This document shows, piece by piece, positions 27,509 to 36,066 of a DNA stretch of 64,000 nt. This stretch comes from Lachnospiraceae bacterium oral taxon 096 (GTDB lineage Bacteria > Bacillota > Clostridia > Lachnospirales > Lachnospiraceae). The notes beneath the pieces are model-generated. The model saw only the letters and a list, made by a program, of their open reading frames with translations. It did no database searches and was not told the origin of the DNA. Each line of letters begins with the position of its first letter. The first letter of the stretch is position 1. The position numbers and the translations under genes were made by a program. Where the stretch lies: contig CP073340.1 in NCBI GenBank assembly GCA_018141845.1, positions 1,079,001 through 1,143,000 of the forward strand, read 5' to 3'.

Positions 27509-27853
27509 TTGCAAAAATTAAAAGTGTTTGTGCAGCTACATATATTACTCTTTATCTATTCTCTAGGTGCGGTTTGCTCAAAAATTGCAGGAACACAAAG
27601 TTTTTTATCGGTAAAGTTTATTATTTTTTATGGCTTGGTTCTTATCGATTTGTTTGCCTATGCATTATTTTGGCAACAAATTTTGAAAAAGTTGCCATTA
27701 GTCACAGCTTATGCAAATAAAGCCATCACAGTTGTTTGGGGATTGTTATGGGGAATGTTAGTTTTTAAAGAAAAGATTACGGTATTTAATGTAGTTGGGG
27801 CATTGGTTATTATTTTTGGAATATATATGGTGGTGGCAGCAGATGAACATTGA
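27509..27853 (+). CDS. Small DMT-superfamily membrane protein, ArnE-like flippase subunit
   Basis: Four-helix protein of 114 residues of the EamA/SMR type. The start is a TTG at 27509 with AGGGGAGA 9 bases upstream. Its helix 3-4 region (VTAYANKAITVVWGLLWGMLVFKEKITVFNVVG, read as two parts) matches the drug/metabolite transporter signature. It overlaps a second four-helix protein, so the pair is probably a heterodimer like ArnE/ArnF, which flips undecaprenyl-phosphate-aminoarabinose. The next gene is an ArnC-like transferase, which supports a lipid-linked-sugar flippase role. The substrate is inferred. Confidence 0.75.
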   Translation: MQKLKVFVQLHILLFIYSLGAVCSKIAGTQSFLSVKFIIFYGLVLIDLFAYALFWQQILKKLPLVTAYANKAITVVWGLLWGMLVFKEKITVFNVVGALVIIFGIYMVVAADEH

Positions 27854-28187
27854 TATTCGATATATAGGGCTATTTTTATTTTCAGTATTCATCTCTTCGG
27901 TATCACAGGTGATTTTAAAAAAGAGTGCCAATCGAACATATGCAAGTAAATTACAGGAGTATTTAAATATTCCTGTAATGCTTGCGTATGCTTTGTTTTT
28001 TGGCTCGTCACTGTTAACGGTACTTGCGTATAAGTTTGTGCCGCTGTCAATGGGACCAATATTGGAAGCAAGTGGATATGTATATGTTGCAGTATTGGGA
28101 GCTCTATTTTTAAATGAAAAATTGAGCACAAAAAAAGTAATAGGTATGGCGGCAATTATTTTAGGAATTGTTCTCTTTAACATATAA
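27843..28187 (+). CDS. Small DMT-superfamily membrane protein, ArnF-like flippase subunit
   Basis: Second four-helix EamA/SMR-type protein, 114 residues, starting at ATG 27843 inside the last codons of the previous gene (11-base overlap). An ORF start at 27795 would overlap much further and is not used. Features include VSQVILKKSAN in helix 1, YALFFGSSLLTVLAYKFVPL in helix 2, and the end segment LNEKLSTKKVIGMAAII typical of SMR-like proteins. Equal length and overlap with its neighbour suggest a heterodimeric flippase. Confidence 0.77.
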   Translation: MNIDIRYIGLFLFSVFISSVSQVILKKSANRTYASKLQEYLNIPVMLAYALFFGSSLLTVLAYKFVPLSMGPILEASGYVYVAVLGALFLNEKLSTKKVIGMAAIILGIVLFNI

Positions 28188-28217
28188 ATTTATAGGGAAT
28201 AGAGAGGAGAAGGAAAA

Positions 28218-29141
28218 ATGAAAATTTCATTTGTTATTCCTTGTTATCGTTCTCAGAAAACTTTGGCAGGTGTTATTCGTGAAGTTCAGGAAACGATGGC
28301 TACTCTTAATGGGTATACATATGAGATCATCTTAGTAAATGATGCGTCACCAGATGACACATTTAGTGAGATTAGAAGATTGTGCAAGGAAAATGATAAT
28401 ATTATTGGCATTGATATGGCAAAGAATTTTGGTCAACATTCTGCATTGATGGCTGGATTTCATGAGGTTAGTGGTGAAGTTGTCGTTTGCCTTGATGATG
28501 ATGGACAGACACCGGCAAATGAAGTTGGAAAGTTGCTAGATAAGATTAATGAAGGATATGATGTGGTGTATGCAGAGTATTCCAACAAAAAGCATTCAAA
28601 GTTTAGAAATTTGGGTAGTCATCTCAACAGTGTTATGACAGAGCATCTTTTGGAAAAGCCTAAAGACTTATATATATCAAGTTATTTTGCAGCACGGAAA
28701 TTTATTATTGATGAGATCTTAAGATATGACAATGCATATCCGTATGTTACAGGATTAGTACTTAGAACCACAAGAAAAATATGTAATGTAGAGGTAAGAC
28801 ATCGAGAGAGGGAAGTTGGGGAGTCGGGTTATTCGTTGAGTAAGCTATTGGGGCTTTGGCTCAATGGGTTTACCTCTTTTTCTGTGAAACCATTGCGTTT
28901 AGCAACATTTAGTGGATTGTTTGCAGCATTTTTAGGTCTTTTATTTATTATTGTCACAGTAATTCGAAGGCTAGTTGATCAAAGTATTCCTATTGGATGG
29001 AGTTCGACAATTTCAATTATTTTATTAATGGGCGGAATGATTTTGTTTGTTTTAGGAATTATTGGTGAATATATTGGACGTATTTACATCTGTATCAATC
29101 ATTCTCCACAATATGTAATTCGTGAGAAGATTAAACATTAG
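28218..29141 (+). CDS. Polyprenyl-phosphate glycosyltransferase (ArnC / GtrB / DPMS type)
   Basis: GT2 enzyme that transfers a sugar from a nucleotide donor to polyprenyl phosphate. The 307-residue protein has SFVIPCYRSQKTLAGVI at the start, VNDASPDDTF, the metal motif LDDDGQTP (Asp 93-95), and two C-terminal membrane helices (about 228-250 and 263-287), the hallmark of ArnC/GtrB. GGAGAAGG lies ahead of the ATG. The two small flippase genes precede it, the order expected for making and flipping a polyprenyl-P-sugar. The donor is probably the dTDP-amino sugar made by the adjacent genes. Confidence 0.87.
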   Translation: MKISFVIPCYRSQKTLAGVIREVQETMATLNGYTYEIILVNDASPDDTFSEIRRLCKENDNIIGIDMAKNFGQHSALMAGFHEVSGEVVVCLDDDGQTPANEVGKLLDKINEGYDVVYAEYSNKKHSKFRNLGSHLNSVMTEHLLEKPKDLYISSYFAARKFIIDEILRYDNAYPYVTGLVLRTTRKICNVEVRHREREVGESGYSLSKLLGLWLNGFTSFSVKPLRLATFSGLFAAFLGLLFIIVTVIRRLVDQSIPIGWSSTISIILLMGGMILFVLGIIGEYIGRIYICINHSPQYVIREKIKH

Positions 29142-29157
29142 GAAGAGGGTGGGGAAT

Positions 29158-29895
29158 ATGGAAAAAATTGAGCAACCATGGGAGAAGAAAAATCTAGGTG
29201 TCCACAGTGTTGAATTTCGTTTTGATGGAACAGAAAGCATAGAGAAAATAGGAAGAGAGATTCTGGGAGAGATAAATTTTGATTACCAATTGTGCAGGGT
29301 GCCTGTTGGACGAATGGATATTGTGTATCTTCTACAAGATCATGGTTTTCGATTTGCAGAGACAAGTTTTGAGTTATCTGCAGATTTAAAAAATCTTGCT
29401 TTGCCAAAGGCATATGAAAGATATGAAGAGTATATTTGCTATCGTAAAATTGAAGATGGGGAAGAAGAGAAGGTATATGAGGCAATCCGTCAGGGAATAT
29501 TTGACACGGATAAGGTGTATTTAGATCCTTTTTTTAAAAAAGAGCAATCAGGCATTCGTTTTGCTAATTGGTGCCAACAGGAAATTGAGTCGGGAAAATC
29601 TACTTGCTATATTGTAGAAAATAATGGTATGGAGATTGGATTCTTTCTCTTAAAAGAAATTTCGAATAAAGTTTCTGATTCATTACTGGCAGGATTGTAT
29701 GATGCTAAAAAGAGTCTTGGACTTGGATTTTCTGTTTTGTATTATCCAATGCTAAAGGCAAAGGAAGATGGAAAGAAGAGAATTATTGCAGCAGTATCTT
29801 CTAATAATCCAGCATCCTTAAGAATGCATTTGGAGTTGGGATATAAAGTTAAAAATATGAGTTATGTATTGGTTAAGCATATTAAAAAGGAATAA
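29158..29895 (+). CDS. GNAT N-acetyltransferase, WecD-like
   Basis: 245-residue protein with a C-terminal GNAT fold. The layout resembles WecD/RffC, which acetylates dTDP-Fuc4N with acetyl-CoA: an N-terminal part with PWEKKNLGVHSVEF and LLQDHGFRFAETSFEL, a middle DPFFKKEQSGIRFANWCQQE, then the acetyl-CoA fold with GFFLLKE, a GLYDAKKSLGLGFSVLYYPML beta-alpha unit and a final NNPASLRMHLELGYKV motif. ATG 29158 has GGGTGGGG upstream; ORF start 29122 overlaps the previous gene and is rejected. The presence of wecE and rfbA supports an amino-sugar substrate. Confidence 0.7.
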   Translation: MEKIEQPWEKKNLGVHSVEFRFDGTESIEKIGREILGEINFDYQLCRVPVGRMDIVYLLQDHGFRFAETSFELSADLKNLALPKAYERYEEYICYRKIEDGEEEKVYEAIRQGIFDTDKVYLDPFFKKEQSGIRFANWCQQEIESGKSTCYIVENNGMEIGFFLLKEISNKVSDSLLAGLYDAKKSLGLGFSVLYYPMLKAKEDGKKRIIAAVSSNNPASLRMHLELGYKVKNMSYVLVKHIKKE

Positions 29896-29915
29896 GAAGT
29901 TTTTGGGGGAAGATA

Positions 29916-31334
29916 ATGGCAATCACAAGTACCATTTTTCTATTTGTGTTCTTACCAGTTGCTTTAGGAGTTTTCTACATTGCAGATGATAGGGCTAAAG
30001 AATATATTTTAGTGGCATTGAGTTTATTTTTTTATGCTGTTGGGTCCTTAAAATATTTTGAATTATTTGTAGTAGCTGTATGCATTACTGTAGTGTTAGG
30101 AAGACTGATTGCAAGAGCAAAAGAGAAGAAATTGAAAAAGGTTCTAGTTACAGTAGGAGTACTGGTTAATCTTTCGATTTTAATCTATTATAAGTATATG
30201 GATTTTGCAATTTCTACAATTAATGATTTAGCTGGCTCTACATTAGCACTAAGAAATTTAGCTTTACCATTAGGAATTTCTTTTTTTACATTTAAAGCAA
30301 TTTCTTATTTATGTGATGTATATAGTGAAAAGGTGAAATTAGATCATGAACCAGTGAGAGATGTACTGTATCTATCGTTTTTCGGACAAGTTCTATCTGG
30401 ACCATTAGCAAGGTTTGGAGATTTCAAGAATACTTTTATAGGGACTGAAGAAAAGAATCACCTATTTAGTGATGGAGTGTTTCGCTTTTTAATTGGATTT
30501 AATAAAAAAGTTTTATTAGCAAATGTATTAGCTAATATTACAAATGAAGTTTATTCTACAGATTTTTCATTATTTACACCAGCTTTTGCATGGTTAGGGG
30601 CTATTTGCTATTCATTACAACTTTTTTTTGATTTTGCAGGATATTCTGATATGGCGATTGGACTCTCAGAAATGTTTGGCTATCATTGTATGGAAAATTT
30701 TAATTATCCATATATGACAGAATCTGTAGCAAAGTTTTGGAGAAGATGGCATATTTCATTGAGCCAGTGGTTTAGAGACTATATTTATATTCCATTAGGC
30801 GGATCTCGAACAAAGAGCAAAGGTCGAGTGTATATTAATATGTTGGCTGTATGGTTAGCAACAGGGATATGGCATGGAGCAGCATGGAATTTTGTTGTTT
30901 GGGGATTAGGATTTTTCATTTTAATTGCATTTGAGAAAGTGACAGGTTTTCCAGATACCTTTAAATCAAAGGGAATGAAGATTGCATATCGCATTTTCAC
31001 CTTGTTCTTTATCAATTTCGAATGGGTAATATTTAGGGCAAAAGATTTAAAGACAGCTGTAATTTATATACAAAATATGTTTATGTTCCAAAAACATACG
31101 ATTTCTGACTTAAGAACTATGTTTATAATTAAAGATTACTTTTGGATTATTTTATTTGCTATTGTATTATCATTCCCAGTAGTGCCAAATTTGAGAAAAA
31201 GGTTTGAGGGAAAAGAGGAACTTTGTAGGATTTATGATGCAGTTATTGGAATTTTAGTCATTGTGTTATTTATATGGGCGATTACATTTGCAGTTGTTGG
31301 ACAAAATAATCCGTTTGCTTATGCAAATTTCTAG
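29916..31334 (+). CDS. MBOAT-family O-acyltransferase (AlgI/DltB-like)
   Basis: Polytopic membrane acyltransferase, 472 residues, about 11 hydrophobic segments, that passes an acyl group across the membrane to a surface polymer. The active-site region is GIWHGAAWNFVVWG with the conserved His at 320, preceded by KFWRRWHISLSQWFRDYIYIPLGG, the usual MBOAT signature. GGGGGAAG precedes the ATG. A DHHW protein, an FkbH-like enzyme and an acyl carrier protein follow within 3 kb. That composition resembles dlt (DltB-DltC-DltD), so the acyl donor may be the carrier protein rather than acetyl-CoA. Confidence 0.9.
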   Translation: MAITSTIFLFVFLPVALGVFYIADDRAKEYILVALSLFFYAVGSLKYFELFVVAVCITVVLGRLIARAKEKKLKKVLVTVGVLVNLSILIYYKYMDFAISTINDLAGSTLALRNLALPLGISFFTFKAISYLCDVYSEKVKLDHEPVRDVLYLSFFGQVLSGPLARFGDFKNTFIGTEEKNHLFSDGVFRFLIGFNKKVLLANVLANITNEVYSTDFSLFTPAFAWLGAICYSLQLFFDFAGYSDMAIGLSEMFGYHCMENFNYPYMTESVAKFWRRWHISLSQWFRDYIYIPLGGSRTKSKGRVYINMLAVWLATGIWHGAAWNFVVWGLGFFILIAFEKVTGFPDTFKSKGMKIAYRIFTLFFINFEWVIFRAKDLKTAVIYIQNMFMFQKHTISDLRTMFIIKDYFWIILFAIVLSFPVVPNLRKRFEGKEELCRIYDAVIGILVIVLFIWAITFAVVGQNNPFAYANF

Positions 31335-31344
31335 GAGAAAGATA

Positions 31345-32526
31345 ATGGAAAAATGGAATACAAAAAAGGCCATGTCTAGTCTATTTGTACTTGGACTGGG
31401 GATAGCATTTATTCGTTCAGGTGGCTATAGTACAATACAAAAAATTGCAGATGCAGCTGTTCACAAGGATGTCAATATTAATGCTATAGATTCTGATTTT
31501 ACAAGCAATTTGTGGATACAGCATGAACTTATTGATATTAATGGAATTATGGAAAAGTTAATGGGAATGCGTGGATATTACAGCAACATGGGTATGTATG
31601 TTGCAAAAGGAAACTACATTGTTTCTTCATCTCCGGAAACTTCTACAGATTATGAATATAATCAAATAAGTGCGTTAGCTGATTTTTTGAAAGAGCATGA
31701 TATTCATTTGCTTTATGTTAATGAGCCAACAAAGTATGTGGATGATAATTTCTTTAAGGAAAATTTTGGTGTTGATTCTTTTAGCAATCGGAATATGGAC
31801 AAATTTCTTGGAAGAATTAGAGAAAAAGGCATACCGACGATTGACTTGAGAGAAAATATTAGAGAAGAAGGATTGAATATCAAAGATTTCTTTTATAGAA
31901 CAGATCATCATTGGACTACAAAGGCAACGCTATGGGCAGTGAAAATTATAGCGGATGGTCTTAATAAATATTGTGGCTATTCTATTGACACTTCTATATA
32001 TAATGTAGATAATTATGACATGGTTGAGTATAAAAAGGCTTGGTTGGGAGAACAAGGGAGAAAAGTTTCTGGAGCATATGTTGGACTAGATGATTTTACA
32101 GAAATTAAACCAAAGTTTGAGACGAGTTATACTTTTAAATTTCCAGATGGAAATAAAGATGGAACATTTGATATGTTTGTAAATGAAGCTTTATATGATA
32201 AAAAATCGAATGTTTACTCGGTAGGAAGTTGGCATTATTCTTATAATCGTCTTAATTGCATTAATCATAATGTTAATTATGGAAAGGTTTTGCTCCTTGG
32301 AGATTCCTACGAACAGACGACAGAGCCCTTTTTATCTTTAGGGATAAAGGAAGTCGATAGTCTAGTTATGCGTGAAGTTGATGACTCATTTGATTTGAAG
32401 CAGTATATATTGGATAATCATTATGATACTGTAATTATTGCTTATGCACAATTCATGGTGGGGGCACATGATGATTCAACATCCGCAAATTATAAGATGT
32501 TTTCTTTTGATAAAAGCATTCAATAG
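31345..32526 (+). CDS. DHHW-family protein (AlgX/AlgJ-like O-acyltransferase partner)
   Basis: 393-residue secreted or membrane-anchored protein: one N-terminal hydrophobic segment (about 10-25) followed by an SGNH-hydrolase-like domain. The catalytic DHHW motif is TDHHWT with Asp 187, His 188 and His 189, and LLLGDSYEQTT supplies the Ser. AlgX/AlgJ take acyl groups from an MBOAT partner and place them on a polymer. ATG 31345 has AGGAG just upstream and follows the MBOAT stop by 10 bases; the longer ORF from 31261 would run inside the MBOAT gene. C-terminal ends match the family. Confidence 0.85.
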   Translation: MEKWNTKKAMSSLFVLGLGIAFIRSGGYSTIQKIADAAVHKDVNINAIDSDFTSNLWIQHELIDINGIMEKLMGMRGYYSNMGMYVAKGNYIVSSSPETSTDYEYNQISALADFLKEHDIHLLYVNEPTKYVDDNFFKENFGVDSFSNRNMDKFLGRIREKGIPTIDLRENIREEGLNIKDFFYRTDHHWTTKATLWAVKIIADGLNKYCGYSIDTSIYNVDNYDMVEYKKAWLGEQGRKVSGAYVGLDDFTEIKPKFETSYTFKFPDGNKDGTFDMFVNEALYDKKSNVYSVGSWHYSYNRLNCINHNVNYGKVLLLGDSYEQTTEPFLSLGIKEVDSLVMREVDDSFDLKQYILDNHYDTVIIAYAQFMVGAHDDSTSANYKMFSFDKSIQ

Positions 32527-32543
32527 GCAGAAAGGAAGGAATT

Positions 32544-34268
32544 ATGTATTCGTTTAATGAACTGAGAAAAGCAGCGAAGCAGGTTGTGGAAGGTAAAGAA
32601 GTGAGAGTGGCCATCCTTGGAAATTGTGCGACACAGTTTTTTGCAAAGTCACTTCTAGGTTATGCGAAGCTTTCAGGAATTAATGCCAATGTGTTTGATG
32701 CAGATTATAATCAAATTGAGGCACAACTTTTAGATGTGGATTCAGAATTATATCATTTTTCACCTGATACAATCGTATTGTGGCTGGCAACAGAGAAATT
32801 GTATGAAGAGTTCTTAGATATGCCATTGTCAAATAGGGCACATTTTGCTGATATTTACATTGAAAAAATTAGAGGATATTGGGAACTTATTGAGAAAAAT
32901 TCAAAAGCCAAAGTTATCCAAATGAATTTTACTGAGATTGACGACAAGGTTTTGGGAGAATATTCAGCAAAAGTGGACATTAGCTTTATTTATCAGATAA
33001 GAAAGTTGAATTTTTTACTGGAAGAGGCTATGAGAAGTGATGCAAATGTTTATCCTGTAGACTTGTTGGCAATACAAATTCGGATTGGAGCAAAGAATTT
33101 CTTTGACGCACCGATGTATTATAGTGCAAAATTGAGTGCTTCGATGAATGCACTGCCTTATATTACAAAGGCAGTTGTTGATGTGCAGAAGTCTATTCTT
33201 GGAAAAATAAAGAAGTGTATTATTCTTGATTTAGACAATACTCTTTGGGGCGGTGTCATTGGAGATGATGGAATTGGCGGAATTGAAATTGGTGAATTGG
33301 GCAAAGGGCATGTGTTCACGAATTTTCAGCGTTGGTTAAAGCAATTAAAAGAAGCAGGAATTATTTTGGCAGTATGCAGTAAGAACACAGAGTCTGTAGC
33401 AAAAGAGCCATTTGAAAAAAATGAAGAGATGGTTTTGCATTTAGATGATATTTCTGTGTTTGTTGCAAACTGGGAGGACAAGGCAACCAATATTAAGTTG
33501 ATTCAGGAGACTTTGAATATTGGTATGGATTCTATTGTATTTGTGGATGATAATCCATTTGAGAGAAATCTAGTTCGCCAAATGATTAAGGATATTGAGG
33601 TGCCAGAGTTACCAGAAGATCCAGCACTTTATTTAGGCTATCTTCAGGAGTGTAATTACTTTGATTGTGCATCCTATGTGGGAGTAAAGTCAGATAGAAC
33701 AAAGCTTTATCAGGCCGAATTTCAAAGAAAACAGTTACAGGTTCAGTATCAGTCAATAGATGATTATTTAAAGAGCTTGGAAATGATTGGCAAGGCTGAA
33801 AAGTTTATGCCAGAAAATTATGCTCGAATTGCACAGTTGACTCAACGCTCAAATCAATTTAATTTGAGAACAATGAGATATTCAGAAGCTGATATTCAGG
33901 CCATTGCAGAGAATGAAAAATTTTTGACGATGTCTTTGCATTTAAAGGATAAGTTTGGAGATCATGGTTTAGTTTCTGTGGTGATTTTAGAAAAGAAAAA
34001 TGAACAAGAAGTTTTTGTAGATACTTGGTTGATGAGCTGTCGTGTGTTGAAACGAGGTATGGAGGAGTATGTTGTTAACAAGATTGTTAAGTTAGCAAGA
34101 GCGCATGGATTTAAGAAAATTACTGCAGAATACATTCCTACTCCAAAGAACGCTATGGTAGAGAAGATTTATGAAAAGATGGGATTTACTAATGTGGGAG
34201 AAAATAATTACGCATTAGATGTGGACAGCTATAAAGATCAAGTAAGTTATATTAATGAGGAGGAGTAA
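32544..34268 (+). CDS. FkbH-like HAD-IIIC protein with GNAT-like C-terminus
   Basis: 574-residue cytosolic protein. N-terminal domain about 1-220, then a HAD-IIIC phosphatase domain with DLDNTLWGG (nucleophile Asp 229, Asp 231) and the VDDNPFERNLVR motif, then a GNAT-like domain with MSCRVLKRGMEEYVV and ending in KIYEKMGFTNVGE. Characterised FkbH proteins take the glyceryl group from 1,3-bisphosphoglycerate, dephosphorylate it and load it on an acyl carrier protein. The very next gene encodes such a carrier, so it is the obvious partner. GGAAGGAATT precedes the ATG. The exact acyl group here is inferred. Confidence 0.88.
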   Translation: MYSFNELRKAAKQVVEGKEVRVAILGNCATQFFAKSLLGYAKLSGINANVFDADYNQIEAQLLDVDSELYHFSPDTIVLWLATEKLYEEFLDMPLSNRAHFADIYIEKIRGYWELIEKNSKAKVIQMNFTEIDDKVLGEYSAKVDISFIYQIRKLNFLLEEAMRSDANVYPVDLLAIQIRIGAKNFFDAPMYYSAKLSASMNALPYITKAVVDVQKSILGKIKKCIILDLDNTLWGGVIGDDGIGGIEIGELGKGHVFTNFQRWLKQLKEAGIILAVCSKNTESVAKEPFEKNEEMVLHLDDISVFVANWEDKATNIKLIQETLNIGMDSIVFVDDNPFERNLVRQMIKDIEVPELPEDPALYLGYLQECNYFDCASYVGVKSDRTKLYQAEFQRKQLQVQYQSIDDYLKSLEMIGKAEKFMPENYARIAQLTQRSNQFNLRTMRYSEADIQAIAENEKFLTMSLHLKDKFGDHGLVSVVILEKKNEQEVFVDTWLMSCRVLKRGMEEYVVNKIVKLARAHGFKKITAEYIPTPKNAMVEKIYEKMGFTNVGENNYALDVDSYKDQVSYINEEE

Positions 34269-34269
34269 G

Positions 34270-34512
34270 ATGACAAGAGAAGAAGCTTTTGAAAGGGTAG
34301 TGGATATTTGTAGGGATGTATTTGAAAATGATGATTTGGAATTAAATGATGAGTCAAATGCAAATACAGTGGATGAGTGGGACAGCTTGACTCATTTGAA
34401 CTTAATTAACGATATTGAGGAAGAGTTTAAGATGAAGTTCACCCTTGATGAATTTTCAAATAGTGCAAATCTTGGAGAATTGGTAGATGCCTTGATGAAG
34501 CATCTTAACTAA
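34270..34512 (+). CDS. Dedicated acyl carrier protein
   Basis: 80-residue acidic protein with the phosphopantetheine attachment Ser 39 in DEWDSLTHLNLI, and the helical layout of ACP/PCP domains. ATG 34270 is chosen, preceded by GAGGAGGAG, one base after the FkbH stop; the ORF start at 34255 overlaps that gene. It is not the fatty-acid ACP: no fab genes are nearby and it is coupled to FkbH. It probably carries the acyl group later used by the MBOAT/DHHW pair. A terminator follows. Confidence 0.9.
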   Translation: MTREEAFERVVDICRDVFENDDLELNDESNANTVDEWDSLTHLNLINDIEEEFKMKFTLDEFSNSANLGELVDALMKHLN

Positions 34513-34535
34513 TTTTGTGGAATGATTATAGTTAT

Positions 34536-34582
34536 CAATAAATACTCTAGCTATGGTTATAGTCGGGGTATTTATTGGTTTT
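34536..34582 (+). terminator. Intrinsic terminator-like hairpin after the acyl carrier gene
   Basis: CAATAAATAC (34536-34545) pairs with GTATTTATTG (34568-34577) and the stem continues inward with G-T pairs and a second small stem; GGTTTT follows. The next gene starts 17 bases later, so termination may be partial and divide the operon. Confidence 0.65.
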
Positions 34583-34598
34583 AGGGAGTTTGGATAAA

Positions 34599-36044
34599 AT
34601 GAAAGCTAAGGGTTATTCAAGGAAGGCGATAGTTGTATTTTGCTTATTAGTTTTTGCGTTCTTTTTCTCACTACAAGATGTGACTTCAATCTTTAGTCAC
34701 AGAGTGAATTATAGTGACAGTGGGGTGTATCAATATATTGGAAGTTCTTTGTTGCGTGGTGAAGTGCTTTACAGAGATAATTTTGATCACTTTGGACCAG
34801 TACTATATATAATTAATGCGCTGGGGTTTGCTATTGCTAAGATTCATGGAGTATGGCTGATTGATTTTTTGGCTATGTTTATTATTGAATTATTGGGATA
34901 TAAAATTACAGAACATTTTTTAAAGGAAAAGTTGGCACTAATTGTGAGCGTGAGTGTGCTGTCTGGTTTGAGTTGGGCATTTTGGATTGGAAATACACCT
35001 GATTATCTTGGCTTAGCCTTTATCTTAGGATTTGTCTATTGTAGTATAGATTTATATATTGAAAAAGAGCTAAGTAAGACGAGACTTGCTCTTTTGGGGC
35101 TTTTGTTTACATTGGTTTTTTGGACAAAACAGGCACTTGTTTTTGGAATATTTCTATTTTACATTTGGGGAGTAATCCAATATTGGAAAAAAAATAAAAA
35201 ATTAATGTTGACTCAAATTTTTATTCCTGGTGGAGTTTGGGCTGTGTTGTCAGGAATAATTTTGGTGTGGCTAAAGGGTGTACATGGAGCCTATGATATG
35301 ATCCAACAGTACTTTAAGTTTACTTGGCAGGGATTTAAGGTGGATGTATTGCATAGTCATATTTTTGGAACATTTTGGTTCTTTTTTAATCGTCCAGATA
35401 TTCTTTTACTTTTCTATTTTATAATCGTTTATATTGTTATAGAAGTGTTCTCGAGAGAGAGTAAGGAATCTAAGGAGAAAGATTTACTAAAGACAGTATT
35501 AGTGATTTTAGTTTTGCAAATGTTTTTTGTTGCATTACCTGGAAGAAAATATGTGCAATATAGTAGTGTTTACTATGTATGGCTTTTACTTGCTTATACA
35601 TTAATTGTTCAACGAGTAGTGAAAGGATCAATTAAAATTGTAGCAGCGGTGCTCGTATTTATTTTGCTTGTTCCAAATGGAGTCATTGCCTACCGCAGTC
35701 AAGTGTCAAACTGGAAAGATGTAGGAAAAAGTCAAGAGGTCGTCGCTTTTATTCGTGATAATACAGCTGAGGGAAGCAAAATTGCTGTTGCTTCTCCAGA
35801 TCATGCAGGGTATTATTTGGCATCAAAGAGAAACTCTGCTACGAAGTATCCATATATTCATCCATCAATGTTTGACCATGAAGATGGAATTTGGAAGGAA
35901 TATCGAAAGGAATTGGAAGAAAAGAATGTGGAGGCCATTGTGTGGTTTGATCAGCAAGATATCCATCGCTATTTACCCAATATTGAAAATAATTATCAGT
36001 TCGCATATACTGGTGATGGAGTGACAATTTATTTAAGAAAATAA
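34599..36044 (+). CDS. GT-C membrane glycosyltransferase (GT39 / ArnT-like)
   Basis: 481-residue integral membrane protein with about 11 hydrophobic segments and a C-terminal soluble part of about 100 residues. After the first helix, NYSDSGVYQYIGSSLLRGEVLYRDNFDHFGP shows the acidic motif and the YRD/DHxGP signature of transferases that use polyprenyl-phosphate sugars outside the membrane (read here as two adjoining motifs). ATG 34599 has AGGGAG 10 bases upstream; TTG codons at 34575 and 34590 are alternatives. With the ArnC-like and flippase genes it completes a side-sugar addition route. Confidence 0.8.
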   Translation: MKAKGYSRKAIVVFCLLVFAFFFSLQDVTSIFSHRVNYSDSGVYQYIGSSLLRGEVLYRDNFDHFGPVLYIINALGFAIAKIHGVWLIDFLAMFIIELLGYKITEHFLKEKLALIVSVSVLSGLSWAFWIGNTPDYLGLAFILGFVYCSIDLYIEKELSKTRLALLGLLFTLVFWTKQALVFGIFLFYIWGVIQYWKKNKKLMLTQIFIPGGVWAVLSGIILVWLKGVHGAYDMIQQYFKFTWQGFKVDVLHSHIFGTFWFFFNRPDILLLFYFIIVYIVIEVFSRESKESKEKDLLKTVLVILVLQMFFVALPGRKYVQYSSVYYVWLLLAYTLIVQRVVKGSIKIVAAVLVFILLVPNGVIAYRSQVSNWKDVGKSQEVVAFIRDNTAEGSKIAVASPDHAGYYLASKRNSATKYPYIHPSMFDHEDGIWKEYRKELEEKNVEAIVWFDQQDIHRYLPNIENNYQFAYTGDGVTIYLRK

Positions 36045-36066
36045 TATGTAAGAAGAAGGAGACAAC

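Noticed and set aside
31261..31344. Earlier start for the DHHW protein
   Set aside because: It would lie inside the end of the MBOAT gene and lacks a ribosome-binding site; ATG 31345 has AGGAG.
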